A stretch of 64,000 bases of DNA from Hymenopus coronatus (Eukaryota > Arthropoda > Insecta > Mantodea > Hymenopodidae): the NCBI GenBank assembly GCA_030762935.1, contig CM060897.1, positions 114,200,176 to 114,264,175 of the forward strand. Reading direction: 5' to 3'. The position numbers and the translations under genes are program-made. Shown piece by piece: positions 45,099 to 56,885 of this stretch. The first letter of the stretch is position 1; each line of letters begins with the position of its first letter. Under the pieces are notes generated by a model. It saw nothing but the letters and a program-made list of their open reading frames with translations. It made no database searches and was not told where the DNA came from.

Positions 45099-45645
45099 TT
45101 GCTTTCTCTACACGTACTATGTACATAGGTAGAGAAGATATTGCACTCCACCAAAAATTTTGTACCGAGATATCACTAGAAATAGCCGTTTTAGGGGCCC
45201 TGGCATCCAAAAAAAAAAAAGATTTTTAAAAACAGATCAGTAGATGTATGTCTGTGTCTGTGAACACGATATCTCAAAAACGGAAATATCAAACTTGCTT
45301 TATACGTGTAATAGCTTCCAAGGATGCTACACGAAGATCCTGAGGAAAATTCCTCCATTCTAACCTACCCTTTACATAGAAAAATTTAGATTTTCACAAA
45401 AATATCACTAATGATTTTGATTAAAATACCGTTAATTAAGGATGTTTACACTACCAATAAAGTGTCTGACTTTAAATTTTTGGGAATAGTCTCTGAAGAC
45501 CTCTTTATTCTGGATGAATTTTGCTTGATTTTACATAACTAGTAAATCATAAGAGATAGACAAAAACTTACTGCACAAAAAACGTAGATCTCGTTGAAAC
45601 GCACAATTTATGTCGCGTACATTTTTGTTCGTGGAGTTAACCATT
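45099..45645 (-). repeat. Family H copy (right end and body)
   Basis: CTTTCTCTACACGTACTATG at the right end; cut at GTGGAGTTAACCATTTT by the next minus copy. Confidence 0.85.
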
Positions 45646-46555
45646 TTTACTTTCTCTATACGAACTATGTACATAGTGTGTAGAGAAGGTATTGCACTCC
45701 ACCAAAAATTCGATACCGAGATTTCACCGGAAATATATGTTTTAAGGTCCCCTTTATCTAAAATAAAGTATTTTCAAAAAAAAGTACCGTGTGTGTGTCC
45801 GTGTGTCTGTGTGTCCATATGTCCGTGTGTCAGTGTGTCCGTGTGTCTGTGAACACGATAACTCAAAAACGAAAAGTCGGTAAAATACCAAACTGGGTAT
45901 TTAAGTTTTAGAATCTTACAGGGATGCGACAGGAAGATTTTGAGAAAAATTCCACCACCACTAACTACCCTTTATATCTAACTTTTTTCTTTAATTTTGA
46001 TTTTGTAAAAAATGGCTCTAACGATTTTGATTAAAATATCATATATTAAAGATATTTACCCGACAGATAAAATGTATGTTTTGAATTTTCTGGGAATAGC
46101 CTCTGAAGACTACGTTATTCTGAGTGAATTTTCCGAAATTTTGTATAACTGCTAAACCGTAAAAGATAGACAAAAGCTTACCATACAAAAAATGTAGAGC
46201 ACATTAAAACACACAATTTATGTTGTATACATTTTTTTCTTGGGGTTGATCGTTTTTTAGATATTCCTTGTTTTTGTTTTCAGGGTCGAAAATCTTAATT
46301 TTTCTCGTACAGGAATTTGTCAACTTATGTCCATACAAACAAAGGAACATCAGTCACATAGTAACCAGCTTTTGACTATCGCTTTGACCTGTGCTACTCC
46401 CTTATTTTCTTGCTACTTACAAGGAAGGAAATGAAAAGACTATTTCTGCTAATTTTTCTAGATTAGCATGAAGTAAATAGAAGCATAAGCTTTTTAAGAA
46501 TAATTTGTTGCAGGGATATAGAGAAAGTCATGTGAATGGTACACATCAGATTTTT
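45646..46555 (-). repeat. Family H copy (complete)
   Basis: TTACTTTCTCTATACGAACTA to GTGAATGGTACACATCAGA. The slot is a TGTGTCCG string (45,790-45,850). Confidence 0.9.
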
Positions 46556-47559
46556 GAGATTGAAGCGTTAGAGGTGCTGACCGTAGTATGCACCACGTTC
46601 GGGACGCCAAGTATGAGGCACTATAATGTGCACCACGTTTCAGAGCCAAGTATGCAGCGGTATATTATTGGCCCCGTGCTCAGATGGGCGATGTGCTTAA
46701 AGATTCACTCCACTACCTGATGAGTAGATCTACGTACCTAATGTTGTGCAGATCTACTACCATTGAAGTGCCTCAGCTAGACTCAGCCTGCATGCTGGTT
46801 TGTCTCACTCGGAGTGGAAGCAATGGTAGTTTAGGGAGTGATCTTATGAAATTGCTTAGACACACGTTACTTTTCCTTCAATTTATTGTCACTAGAAGAC
46901 ACAAGACAAGCACTTTGCTTTACAACCTGCTAAGTCAATTATTTACTAGGAGCTTTCATATTGACAATTCACACCTACTTTACTTATAACCCTTTTCTCT
47001 TTAAGTTAGCTTTATATAATTAAGTCTAGATGCGCGTAACTGACTTTATCTATCCACTACTGAAGGCGCCGATAACTGGTATATATAAGAGTTGCGTTGT
47101 TTAACTTGAAAGCCGGTGTAACTATGTGACAGCCCTGACGTAACTTCAATGCTTCGATGTAACTAACAGACAGCCCCGATGTGCAGCAATCTTCTCCTTA
47201 TATAGCAAAATTGCTATCATGGCGGCTTCTTTCTGATTGGTCAGAAAGGCCGCGAAACTGGAGTCGATATTACCCAAAATACATCATTTTCTTCCCAGGA
47301 TGCAACATAATACCCATGCGACAAGTGTTACACAACGGAAAAATACTCTTCTCCAAACTAAAAGGGTCTTTACCGTCACATGTGTCCGGACAAATGAGCG
47401 TCTGCTAACAATGAAAGCCTCTCACCCCACTGTCCAAATTTGGTGTAAACAACTTACAACTGCTCTTACTAAAAGCTGATTTTTACCTCTTAATACATGA
47501 AATAATCGAGTATTGGCACTCTTTAAATATAAACTGATAAACAATTAATAAAAAATTAC
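46556..47559. mobile_element. Possible LTR-retrotransposon remnant
   Basis: Near 46,590-46,614 the minus reading TGGCGTCCCGAACGTGG resembles a retrotransposon primer-binding site (tRNA-Lys type, TGGCGCCC-AACG). A similar TGGCTCTGAAACGTGGTGC lies 40 bp further. A TATA-like GGTATATATAAGAG is at 47,075-47,090. No gag or pol coding is seen and no second LTR was found, so this could be a solo LTR with leader or something else. Confidence 0.25.
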
Positions 47560-47868
47560 AATGGTTATTATAGAGAAGCCAACTAACGGTCTCAAGATAT
47601 TCCTTGCTATTGGATCAGTTTTAAAATACTTTTCACATTAGGGATTTTGTCAACTTCCGGCAATCATCTACATGGCAACCAGCCTTTAAAATATTTGATT
47701 ATCGTTTTAGCCTACTGTAACGAATTCCCTTCTACTTAAAAGAAAGCATTTCTGCTAATATTTATCACGATTAGCATGAAGTAGGTAGAAGAACAAGCTT
47801 TTTAACAATGATCTCTTACAGAGATGTATAGAAAGTCATGTGAATGGAACATATCAGATTTTTTTGGG
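47560..47868 (-). repeat. Family H fragment (left third)
   Basis: GGTCTCAAGATATTCCTTGC to GTGAATGGAACATATCAGA and a T-run. Confidence 0.8.
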
Positions 47869-47923
47869 GCCAGTGCAGCTGATGCGTTGCCCAGAGTAAG
47901 ACATTGAATCGTAATCGGAAACA

Positions 47924-48460
47924 ATGTCTGTTACGCGCGCGCAGCTTGTCGCAATGCTGGAAACATATTTTGAGTTCAAATCGTATGAAAGATGTTTGGA
48001 GTCATGATCCCTCACCAGATAAAACACCGTTTATGCACTTTATGCTTCGTGATACGGGCTCCTTGGATGATAGACGAAGAAGTGTAAAACCCAAGGTAGT
48101 CACACAAAATGTCGTTCATAATGTTGAGCAGCGAATGTTACATCGCCATAAACATCGGTAAGACGTTTGGCGCAACAAATTGGATCATGAATTTTATTCC
48201 ACATAAAGCTCCTAACCTGCATCCATACTGTGTCAAAGTCGTCCAGGACCTGCGGCCGCCCGAGCTAGAGAAACGTCCCATTACTGCCAATGGCTCCATA
48301 CTTATAAACACAACAATGTAGCCATTCTCGATAGGACTTTCTTTACGGATGATGCGCGGCTCCATTTAAATAGCCGCATTAACTCCCAGAACACTAGATT
48401 TTGAGAACTGAAAATCCGTATGTTGTCACTAGTAGTATAAAACTTTCAATATGGATTATT
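47924..48460 (+). pseudogene. Mariner-type transposase fragment 3
   Basis: SVTRAQLVAMLETYFEFKSY at the N terminus, then LRDTGSLDDRRRSVKPKVVT and NVVHNVEQRML (helix-turn-helix region), CVKVVQDLRPPELEKR, and DRTFFTDDARLHLNSRINSQ with the first catalytic Asp, ending ENPYVVTSS. Frames change at several points. The copy is cut by the ATT minisatellite from 48,474, so the catalytic C-terminal half is absent. No TIR is seen. Helix-turn-helix and FTDD box wording differ from the elements at 2,627 and 8,696: another lineage. Confidence 0.8.
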
Positions 48461-48473
48461 ATTGTTATCAATG

Positions 48474-48531
<58 letters not shown>

Positions 48532-48621
48532 TCTTATTATTGTAGTAGTACATTTGGTGTATTGTGGCTCTGAGAGGGTATTATATTACTCCAATTATTT
48601 ATGTTAATTATGATGTACATT

Positions 48622-48680
<59 letters not shown>

Positions 48681-48891
48681 TTGGTAGTAGACTTGCTGAA
48701 TTGTAATTCTGAGAGGGTATTATATTACCATATTATTTATTGTAATTATATTGTACATTTTATTATTATTACTATTATTATTATTATTATTATTATTTTA
48801 ATAGAATAATTGGTGAATTGTGATTCTAAGAGGGTATTATATTACCCATATTATTTATTTTAGTTATATTGTATATTGTACATTGTATTAC

Positions 48892-48922
<31 letters not shown>

Positions 48923-49012
48923 TTGTTAGTAGTCTTGGTGCATTGTGATACTGAGAGGGTATTATACAACCCATATTATTTATTTATTGTAATTATATTG
49001 TACATTGTTTTA
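48474..49012 (+). repeat. Compound minisatellite: ATT arrays alternating with a conserved ~75-bp core
   Basis: Four to five units, each an (ATT)n run followed by a core with TGAGAGGGTATTATATTAC, ATATTATTTATTGTAATTAT and TTGTACATTGT. Cores at about 48,552-48,632, 48,684-48,758, 48,805-48,890 and 48,930-49,010. Ile-rich frames across it are artefacts. Confidence 0.85.
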
Positions 49013-49418
49013 TTAAACAGACACGCAGCCATCGTGCCATGCCCTAAGCAGTGAAATAAGGCAGCATCTCTCTGTCCAAGTGCTGAAACCAGAGACCTCT
49101 TAGATGCATGTTCAAGTGCGTCACCATGACGTAATCGCTGTGTAAGGCAGGAGCAACTCTAGTTTAAATGACACATGAGTGAGATTAATAATGTGGTTGC
49201 GTACGTTACAGGGGCTAACTGCAGTGAAGTCAATCAAATGGCGTGTGGGAGGCCTTTATCCTGGATGGCTGATATTACGGTTATTAATTCATCCATTCGA
49301 ACCGAGGATCCAACTACTGTGCTAATAGTTACATCGCAAATGTTGCTCCGAAGATACACGAGGTGACGTAGAACAGTTTCCATTCGGAAGGATCTGACAA
49401 TGGCTGAGCAACTGCTTA
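49013..49418. other. Non-repeat block, no gene recognised
   Basis: About 400 bp with frames up to 71 codons, unassigned. Confidence 0.4.
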
Positions 49419-49549
49419 TTACTTTCTCTATCACGTAAGTACACTGCACCTAGAAGATAGCGAAGTAATCGTGTCCCACCCAAAATTTAGATACCAAAAT
49501 TTCTACGGAAATACATCTTTTAGAGTCCTCTAAGGCAAAAAAAAAAAAA
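49419..49549 (-). repeat. Family H right-end module, minus
   Basis: TTACTTTCTCTATCACGTAA to a 13-A run, immediately before a plus left end. Composite number five. Confidence 0.75.
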
Positions 49550-50338
49550 TCTGATGCGTTCCATACGCATGACTTTCCTTATATCTCTGTAACAAAGTAT
49601 CGTTTATAAGCTTATTATTCTATTTCATGCATTAACATAAAAAGAATAAACATTGGGAGAAACCGATTTTTTGCTTAGTCTTTTATAGGTAGAAGGGAAA
49701 TGAGGGAATACTCAAGGCTAAACCGACAGTCAAATGTTTTAAAATGTGGTTGCTATGGGATTGAAATCCGTTTCTTTGCGTGGCAGGAGTTGACAAGTTC
49801 CCGTATGAGAAAAGTTTAAGTACTTTAAAACTGAAAGCAATAACAACAACAAAAAAAGTATATGACATAAATTATGTCTTTTAACGAGGTATAATTTACT
49901 TATGCAGTAAGTTTTTGTCTCTATCTAACGGTTTACTAGCTACGCAACATTCTGCAAAATTCATCCAGAATAAACAGGTTTTCAGAAGCTATTACCAGAA
50001 AATTCAAGAATAATACATTTTATTTGCGATGTAAATATCTTTAAAATACGGGATTTTAATCAAAATCTTTAGAGCTATTTTTGGGAAACTCAAAATTTTC
50101 GAACATTTTTCCATATAAAGGTTAGTTTGTGGTGGAGGATTTTCTTGCAAATCTTCGTATCGCATCCTAGGAAGATACTAAACCTAAATACCAAGTTTGG
50201 TATTTTACGGAATTTTCGTTTTTAAGGTATAATGTCCTCAGACACATACAAACAGACAGGCAGATAGACAGACGGATGGACGGATAGACACACACACACA
50301 CGGAACTTTTTCTAAAAATGTCTTTTTCGGACTCAGCA
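49550..50338 (+). repeat. Family H copy, plus (right-end module missing)
   Basis: Left hairpin ATGCG-TTCCATA-CGCAT (49,554-49,570), a compensated variant. The body runs to TCTTTTTCGGACTCAG, then switches to a minus copy. Confidence 0.85.
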
Positions 50339-50860
50339 GAGCGCGTGAGCGTGTATGGGCAGCACAGCTCAAAAACGAAAAGTCGGTTTAATACCAAGTT
50401 TGATATTTAAGTTCAATCTTGCAAGGATGAGACGAGATTTTCAAGAGAATCACCCCACTCCCAACTATATTTTACATGTACATTTTTTTTGAAAATTCTG
50501 ATTTCCTCAAAAATGGCTCTAATCGTTTAATTAAAATACCATATGTTTAAGACATTTTTATGACAAACAATATATATATCACGTATTTTCTGGGAATAGC
50601 CTCTCAAGACTTTTTTATTTTGGATCACTTTTGTATAACTTTTGTTAAACTGGTTAATCGTAAGAAATAGACAAATCTTCCTGCACAAAAATTTAGACCT
50701 CGTTAAAACACACAATTTATTTCATATTAATTTCATTAGTCGAGCGAACTCTTTTCATGCTTTTGGGTTCAATTTTAAGATATTCATAACTTTCTCAAAC
50801 TGTAGGTCATCTCTCTTTCGTCATCTTTTGCATGTCTTCATCTGTCTTTATTACAATTCC
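50339..50860 (-). repeat. Family H copy, minus (body)
   Basis: From the GT slot (GAGCGTGTATGGGCAGCAC) to about CATCTGTCTTTATTAC. It faces the previous copy, making an inverted repeat without right ends. Confidence 0.75.
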
Positions 50861-51210
50861 TGTAGAATGGGGTAACATCACCTTCCCAGGACTACTATGA
50901 ATTGAAATAGTAATTTTTTTCGCTATAAGTTTTTGTCTTACGGTAATATAACTTTTCCGCCCAGTTGTTATCATATCTACGTGTCAGGCCTGAAAAACAC
51001 ACAGGGACATGAAAACTAACTAATGAACCATATTATTACCGTTACAAAATGTAAGGCTGGGTTACACACCGTCTCTGTGAAAGAGTTTCGCTAGGATTAG
51101 TGCTTAAGGAAAGGCTAAACCAATTACATCATTATTTGGCATTCTAGAGGAAGGGGCGAAGGGTTACTTGTATGTGCCATTAGTAGCTAATATAGAGCGG
51201 TACTGGCGCA
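50861..51210. other. Non-repeat block, no gene recognised
   Basis: About 350 bp leading into the G-rich repeats; nothing recognised. Confidence 0.4.
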
Positions 51211-51340
51211 GGGGCTAATACGTATACATGGGAAAGATAGGGAATTCAGGGAGGAGGGAGTCTCTAGCGACAGCTCAGAGCTAGGGCTAATGCGCAAGCA
51301 TGGTGGAGATAGGGAATTCAAGGAGGAGGGGAGGATCTAT
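51211..51340 (+). repeat. Imperfect direct repeat, two ~57-bp units
   Basis: Unit 1 (51,211-51,266) and unit 2 (51,283-51,340) share GGGCTAATNCG, AGATAGGGAATTCA and GGAGGAGGG in the same order, about 72 bp apart. G-rich, in contrast to the surroundings. GCGCA words near 51,205 and 51,291 recall NRF-1-type sites, but this is weak. Confidence 0.7.
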
Positions 51341-52637
51341 CCTAGGCTTAAAGTATTAGGTGCATTTTTCAACCTTTTCACCGTCGTTTGCTGTGTTTAT
51401 CAATCATTTTTATGGTTTTACCTAGGTTTTGTCTTGTTTAAAGCTTTCTACGATGTGGAGGGGGGATGTTGTCAGAAGACTTTTCTGTTTTTTTGCAGTG
51501 TTTTTCTCTCCTTTTTGAGTGTGTAGAGAGAGAGAGAGAGTGTAGTACGTTTTTCTTTTGAGTACTAGTACACCTGTTTCGAATGCTTTTAATGACATTT
51601 CATGTCATTTGGAGGGAGTTTAGGTCTCTAGGTCAGCTAGTTTCAGGGTACCTTTCAGACATTTTTTAGTTTTTTTTCAACTGAGTTCACATCATTTCGT
51701 GGGTATTTAACACTCTAAAACTAATACTTTAGGCTTTTTCAAACGTTTTTGCTCATATTTTACATTATTTTCCAGTCTTTTGTATTGATTTTTTTCCTGG
51801 CTTTTATAAGCGTTTTATTATGTTTTAGTGTTATTTTTCAGCGATTGTAGTGTTTCCACATACATTTTTTAGGATTTGTTAGATGATTTTTCGAGTTATT
51901 ACTGTTGTTTAGTATGCTTTTAATGTTTGGGGCGGGTGTTTAGGACTGTAGGACAGGGTATTGATGAGACATTTTAGCTCTTTTCCATACATCTCGAATA
52001 GCTTTGTTGGTATATAGGGCTATAAAACAGATATTTTGGCCCTTTCAGGCGTATCACTAATATTTAACAGTATTTTACGGTGTCTTCTAATGCTTGTAAC
52101 ACTTTTATAGACATTCTAGCACATTTTAAGTATACTTAGCAGAATGCTGAAGTGCTTTGTAGTGCTTTTTGTCTCCTTACAGGTCATTTACGACTTTTAA
52201 GGTATCAGAACTATAGGGTAGTGTTAAACCCTCAGGCTATAGGTATTTCAACTCACTTTGAATGTATTTTTGGAAGGTGTTTAATTACTTTGTGACGATG
52301 ACGAAGGTGTACTACAGATATTTTGTACGTTTAGGAGCACTTTAAGCGTATTTAAGGCAATGTCCTTTTCATGCAGTTTTCTTACGTTTGATGGTGATTT
52401 ACTACATTTTGTGACGGTTTATGCCATTTTTAATGTTATGTTTTTGTTGTTGTTTTTCACTAATTGATGTCACCGTTTCAGTGTTTCAGACATATTTCAC
52501 ACTACTTTACTATGTTTTATAGAACTTTCATATGTTCCAGGATGATCTGAACGCTTTTTATAGACCATCTAGTATTTTATAGTTTTGTCATATTTTTCCA
52601 TATTGTACCCTATAGGATCATTTCTGTATTCTATTAC

Positions 52638-52671
<34 letters not shown>

Positions 52672-52990
52672 AGTCCTTTAAGACTCATATCATATATCCT
52701 TTTTTCCATACTGCTACATGTTCAGATAACTTGTGAAGCGAGGGGATCTATTTATATGGTTTACAGTCTTTCATAGGTTGTAAATCTAACATAACCTAAC
52801 TTTTTGTTTTTTCAATTTTTTATTTGCATGATGTCTCTCTTCCTATGATGTCACTAGAAGAATGACCTAAGCTTTTGTTGCTGAAGTATTAACAGTTTAG
52901 TGAACATTATGATTCTTCATGTTTTATTCGTCTTTTGTTGTTTTTGCCTTTATTGAAGATGTTTTTTCTCTAGGATAATGATAGCTAAAG
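51341..52990. other. Long T-rich, A-poor tract (plus strand)
   Basis: Over about 1.6 kb the plus strand is strikingly rich in T and G-T words (TTTTAG, TTTTCAG, TTTTTAGG) and poor in A, unlike flanking H DNA. It contains a GA run (51,527-51,540) and T30 followed by GCAG (52,640-52,673). A 78-codon frame at 51,290-51,526 is hydrophobic at its end but unknown. A transcribed intron with strand-biased substitution is one explanation; a decayed T-rich repeat is another. Confidence 0.5.
52640..52669 (+). repeat. T30 homopolymer
   Basis: Thirty T followed by GCAG, which mimics a polypyrimidine tract and 3' splice site. Confidence 0.9.
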
Positions 52991-54150
52991 CTCGGGTTTG
53001 AAAACAGCAAAATCGGTGGCAGAGTTTCACCATATGTCTTATGAATAGTCTTTTTTTATCAAACAAACATTTCAAACATATCTTATTTTAACATTCATTA
53101 CAATTCTTACAGTTTTTACATTTTCAGCACAGTTTGTAAATCATGCTCGTAATTTACAAATGGATTACAGGCATAGAAACAGAATCTGGTCAAAATTTAG
53201 TAATAAAGTAAACACCTGATTATACCGAACAAGAAGTGGGTTTTCACAATTAAAGAATTTAAACAACAAACATATAAAATACACAAATCTTCCCAAACCG
53301 AAAGAAACCGCACTTTTGCCGACCCTAAGAGGTTACACAGCAAGCTTTGCTGTGCTTATTGAAAATAAAATCATTCCACGGCGTTATTCCCAGCTTCATT
53401 CCCTCGAGGGCTTGCTAAGTCCGTGGAGGAAGAATATTGCTGCCATTTCCCACCAGTCGCTGCATATTCGGAAATTACGTCACTTTGGCAGATAAATAGG
53501 TGATCGTGCTTATGCCGTAACTGTGACTAAGTAGTTACCAAATGTGCAGTTTGAACTGTGGAAGGGGTAACAGCTCAGAACCGATCAATGTAGCTAAATG
53601 TGATCAGAATGATTAGTTGGGCGCAATAGTCACTAAAACCTTCAACTAAGTTGGCAAGTAGATACCACAGCACATTCAAAATGAACAGTACACAGACTTT
53701 TAGGAGTATAAATACAGATATTTGTATTGGGAATTAAGCACAGTCTAATGAATAGCATTACATCAATTTTTGTTTAATTTGCAGACTAATGCTTTTACTT
53801 ATTAGAATAGTATGTTTTAAGGTTAGTAAGCATCGCCAAATAAGCGTGGCCACACCATATGCGTTTATTATTCCCAAGAACGGGAGGGCCGAAGGCGTAA
53901 GGTTGCTTATGAGGTGTGAATATTAGAAACGCCATATAGTCTATACTGACATGAATTACCTATTTCCTGATGCAGTAAGACCATACTGTAAAACACCAGA
54001 TAGTAATCCATGTGATTGTATTGTAAGAAAACTATAGACAAAGAGAGAGAGAAATAAGTAACACAACGAAGAGTATAGACATTAAGCACAAGTTATTAAA
54101 TATATGTATATATAACCTCAAAACTCTGTATTAATATTGACGAGCTTTGG
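52991..54150. other. Non-repeat block, no gene recognised
   Basis: About 1.2 kb of mixed composition with short frames only. The stretch 53,340-53,360 has a small hairpin, CAGCAAGCTTTGCTGTG. Nothing I can name. Confidence 0.4.
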
Positions 54151-54463
54151 CTTAAGCACAAATTCGTCTGCTTGTCCCGACCCCCATGTTCTCCGGATCT
54201 AGTACCTTCTGATTATCAACATTTTAACCAACTGAAAAAAGATCTTAGGTGCACAGATGATGAACAAGTCTAGACGGCAGAGCATAACTGGTTACCAGCT
54301 CGCCCGCAATAATATTTTCTCTTGGAATTGAGAAGCTTATCCAGCGCTTGCATAAGTACATAGAACTTGGGAAAGGGGGGCGATTACGTTGAAAAATATT
54401 AAGTGTCATTAGTAAAATATTTTTTAAAAAGTAATTCCGGGTATTTATTGAATTACCCTAGTA
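54151..54463 (+). mobile_element. Mariner (DD34D type) 3' remnant
   Basis: LKHKFVCLSRPPCSPDLVPS followed by DYQHFNQLKKDLR is the third-Asp block of a mariner transposase. Further on GGDYVEKY marks the C terminus. The 3' end, ACCCTAGTA at 54,463, read in reverse gives TACTAGGGTAATTCAATAAA, a mariner-like terminal repeat. Everything upstream is missing and stops are present, so it is a dead fragment. This wording (PSDYHLF-type) separates it from the other three transposase families here. Confidence 0.75.
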
Positions 54464-54481
54464 TTTTTTATTTTCGTTTAA

Positions 54482-55291
54482 TCACTTTCTCTATCAGTAG
54501 AAAAGGTATTGTCTCCATATAAAAATGAATACTGAGATTTCACTGGAAATGCGTGCATAGGAGTCCCATGTATAAAAATATTCTTAGAAAATGGTCATGT
54601 GTGTGTCCGTGTATCTATGAACACGATAACTCGAAAACGAAAAGGCTGTAAAATTCCAAACTTAATATTTAGGTTTACTATCTTCTAAGAGTGTGTCATA
54701 AAATTTTTGAGGTTAATCTCTAACCCCAAACTACCTTTTATATGAAAAAGTTCGAACATTTTGATTTTCTCAAAAATGGCTCAAAGGTTTTTGATTAAAG
54801 TGCCGAATGTCAAATAAAATGTATATCATGTATTTTCTGGGAATAGCCTCTGGAAGAGCTCTCCAATCGGGATGACTTTTGTGTAACTAGGAAACCGTAA
54901 GAGATAGACAAAAATTTACTAACAAAAATGTAGATCTCTTAAAACACACACTTTGTCATATACATTTTTTTCGTAGAGTTGACGATTTCTGAGATGTTTC
55001 TTGTTATTAGTTTCAGTTTTAAAATCATTAATCTTTCTTCATACGGAAGTTCTTCAACTCTTAGCCATAAAGAAACAATTTCAACCATATGGCAACCAGC
55101 TTTTAAAAGATTTTACTGTCAGCTTAACCTAATATATTTCCTTATTTCCCTTCTACTTACAAGGAAACAAGTAATAAGATCTGCTAATGTTTATCTCTAT
55201 TAGCATGAAGTAGATAGAAGAAGAAGTTTTTTAACTATAATTTGTTACAGAGATGTAGAGAAAGTTATATGAATGAAACATATCAGATTGT
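54482..55291 (-). repeat. Family H copy (complete, palindrome shortened)
   Basis: CACTTTCTCTATCAGTAGAAAAGG at the right end, lacking the centre of the palindrome; left end ATGAATGAAACATATCAGA. Confidence 0.85.
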
Positions 55292-56281
55292 TTTTCTTTC
55301 AAGTTATATTTAACAATAGGTATTACTCATTACTTCATTACTTTGTCTAAAAAGTGTAAGTCCGCTACTGCTTTTAGAAAACTCCTCTGAGCTGTTTCTG
55401 TCACGTAAAGGTTTTACTTCCATTATTTTGTCATTAGTACTAATTACTTAAAGAATTTCATTTGTGTTATTTTTGACGTCTTATTATTTAATTTAGATTA
55501 ATTATTGCATTAATTGTCTTAACTTGTTTAGTTTTGTGTGCTTTGAATTCGGAAGATCCCCAGTCCAATCCCCAATGACTCTTCACTCTGTCCCATAGCT
55601 TTTCGTGGTTTCCTTGATGTGGTTAGGCGATTACTGATGTGGTTTCTCATCTCTCACGATTTCCTTTCCATACATTTACCTTGATTCCTTGACATTGTTG
55701 GTTACCTCAAGGATGTAAGGTATGGTAGGCCGTTCAGACACGCAAATGCCTGCTCAAAAGAAATACTCCCTATGAACACTAGAGGGCTGCCAGGTTGACT
55801 CTGGCTCCATGAGTGTTCCCACTGCCATGAGGATTGAAAATATTAGGGACTTCGTCGCGTCTGCCTGAAATCCGTAGACTTCTGTAGTTCTCACACTTCC
55901 TCCGGGGAATTTTAGGTCTCGGTACGTTAGATATCCGCCTCTGTTTCTACACTTTACCTTTAAGGTCTTAATTTTCACAGTAAGACACGTTAAAGACTAG
56001 GGAATTAGGTCTGGAGACTTTTCCTATTATTTTGTTCTTTTAACTATTTTTATGCAAGTTCCACCATACCATACCGGCGTATTTGGGACACTGGCTGAAG
56101 TTTTTTCGAGTTTGCAATTTTCCCACTATTTGAATTTGGTAAATCATCGCCCATAGATAGCACGCTATGATGAAGACACTACTCACTGACGTAAAACATG
56201 AGGACTATAGCTCAGGAATCCTTTCTTTCAAGGAATGTGCTTTTTTTACGTGCAAATAAACATTAAACGGGACCAGCGGCT
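55292..56281. other. Non-repeat block, no gene recognised
   Basis: About 1 kb. 55,560-55,740 has repeated GTGGTTTC words and may be SINE-body material. A 74-codon minus frame at 55,754-55,978 is unassigned. Confidence 0.35.
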
Positions 56282-56385
56282 TTCTTCCCTTCCAAAGAAC
56301 CTTTACGTACGAAATAATACATCACCTCCCGCCAGGTTTGAACTTGCAGTTTTGGGACTAGCCACTACACCATGGAGTTTTCTCA
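56282..56385 (-). mobile_element. tRNA-like SINE head
   Basis: Minus reading: ACTCCATGGTGTAGTGGCTAG (A box) and CAAGTTCAAACCTGGCGGG (B box). It is followed by GGTTCTTTGGAAGGGAAG, which resembles the type F body. Confidence 0.6.
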
Positions 56386-56410
56386 TTAAAAACTATTGAC
56401 TTTGTCCTGG

Positions 56411-56885
56411 CTTTTAAAATATATAAATTATTATGTCTTCCTAATATCTTTCCAATTATTGACTCTTGCCTGTAGCCATATGCTACTTTTTTGAAAATAT
56501 ATGAATAAATATTTATTCATAATATCTTTCAAATTACTTGCACTCGCATGTAGCTTATCCTCTGTTTCTTCGAAAATATATAAATTAATGCATTCTTAGC
56601 ATCATACGGATTATTGACACTTGCCTACAGCAATCTAATATTTCTTTGAAAATTTATAAATTAATATGACTTGTATATTTCGGATTATTGAAACTTGCCT
56701 GTAGCTGTCTTCTATTTCTTCGAGAATATATAAATTAATATTTTCGTATATAACATTCGGAGTTTAGACACTTACCTGTAGGCATGTTATATTTATTCGA
56801 AAATGTATAAATTAATATGTCTTCATAATATCGTTCGTACTATTCACATTTATCTGTAGCGATCGTCTATTTCTGCGAAAATAAA
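56411..56885 (+). repeat. Tandem satellite, six units of about 78 bp
   Basis: Each unit runs TTCGAAAATATATAAATTAA, then a variable ATAATATC stretch, CGGATTATTGACACTTGCCT, then GTAGC...TCTATTTCTT. Units begin near 56,411, 56,489, 56,571, 56,647, 56,721 and 56,800. Divergence between units is high, so the array is old. A further unit lies at 57,573-57,650, beyond an inserted element. Confidence 0.85.

Noticed and set aside
46505..46989. 71- and 101-codon plus frames
   Set aside because: They cross from the H left end into the LTR-like region and show no recognisable domain.
48401..49054. Ile-rich hydrophobic frames resembling membrane segments
   Set aside because: They translate the ATT minisatellite; only the first few codons belong to the transposase relic.
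51290..51526. 78-codon frame with hydrophobic C-terminal half
   Set aside because: It starts inside the G-rich repeat and owes its hydrophobic end to the T-rich composition; no homology recognised.
52785..52805. Telomere-like TAACCTAAC words
   Set aside because: Only one or two irregular units, not a TTAGG array.
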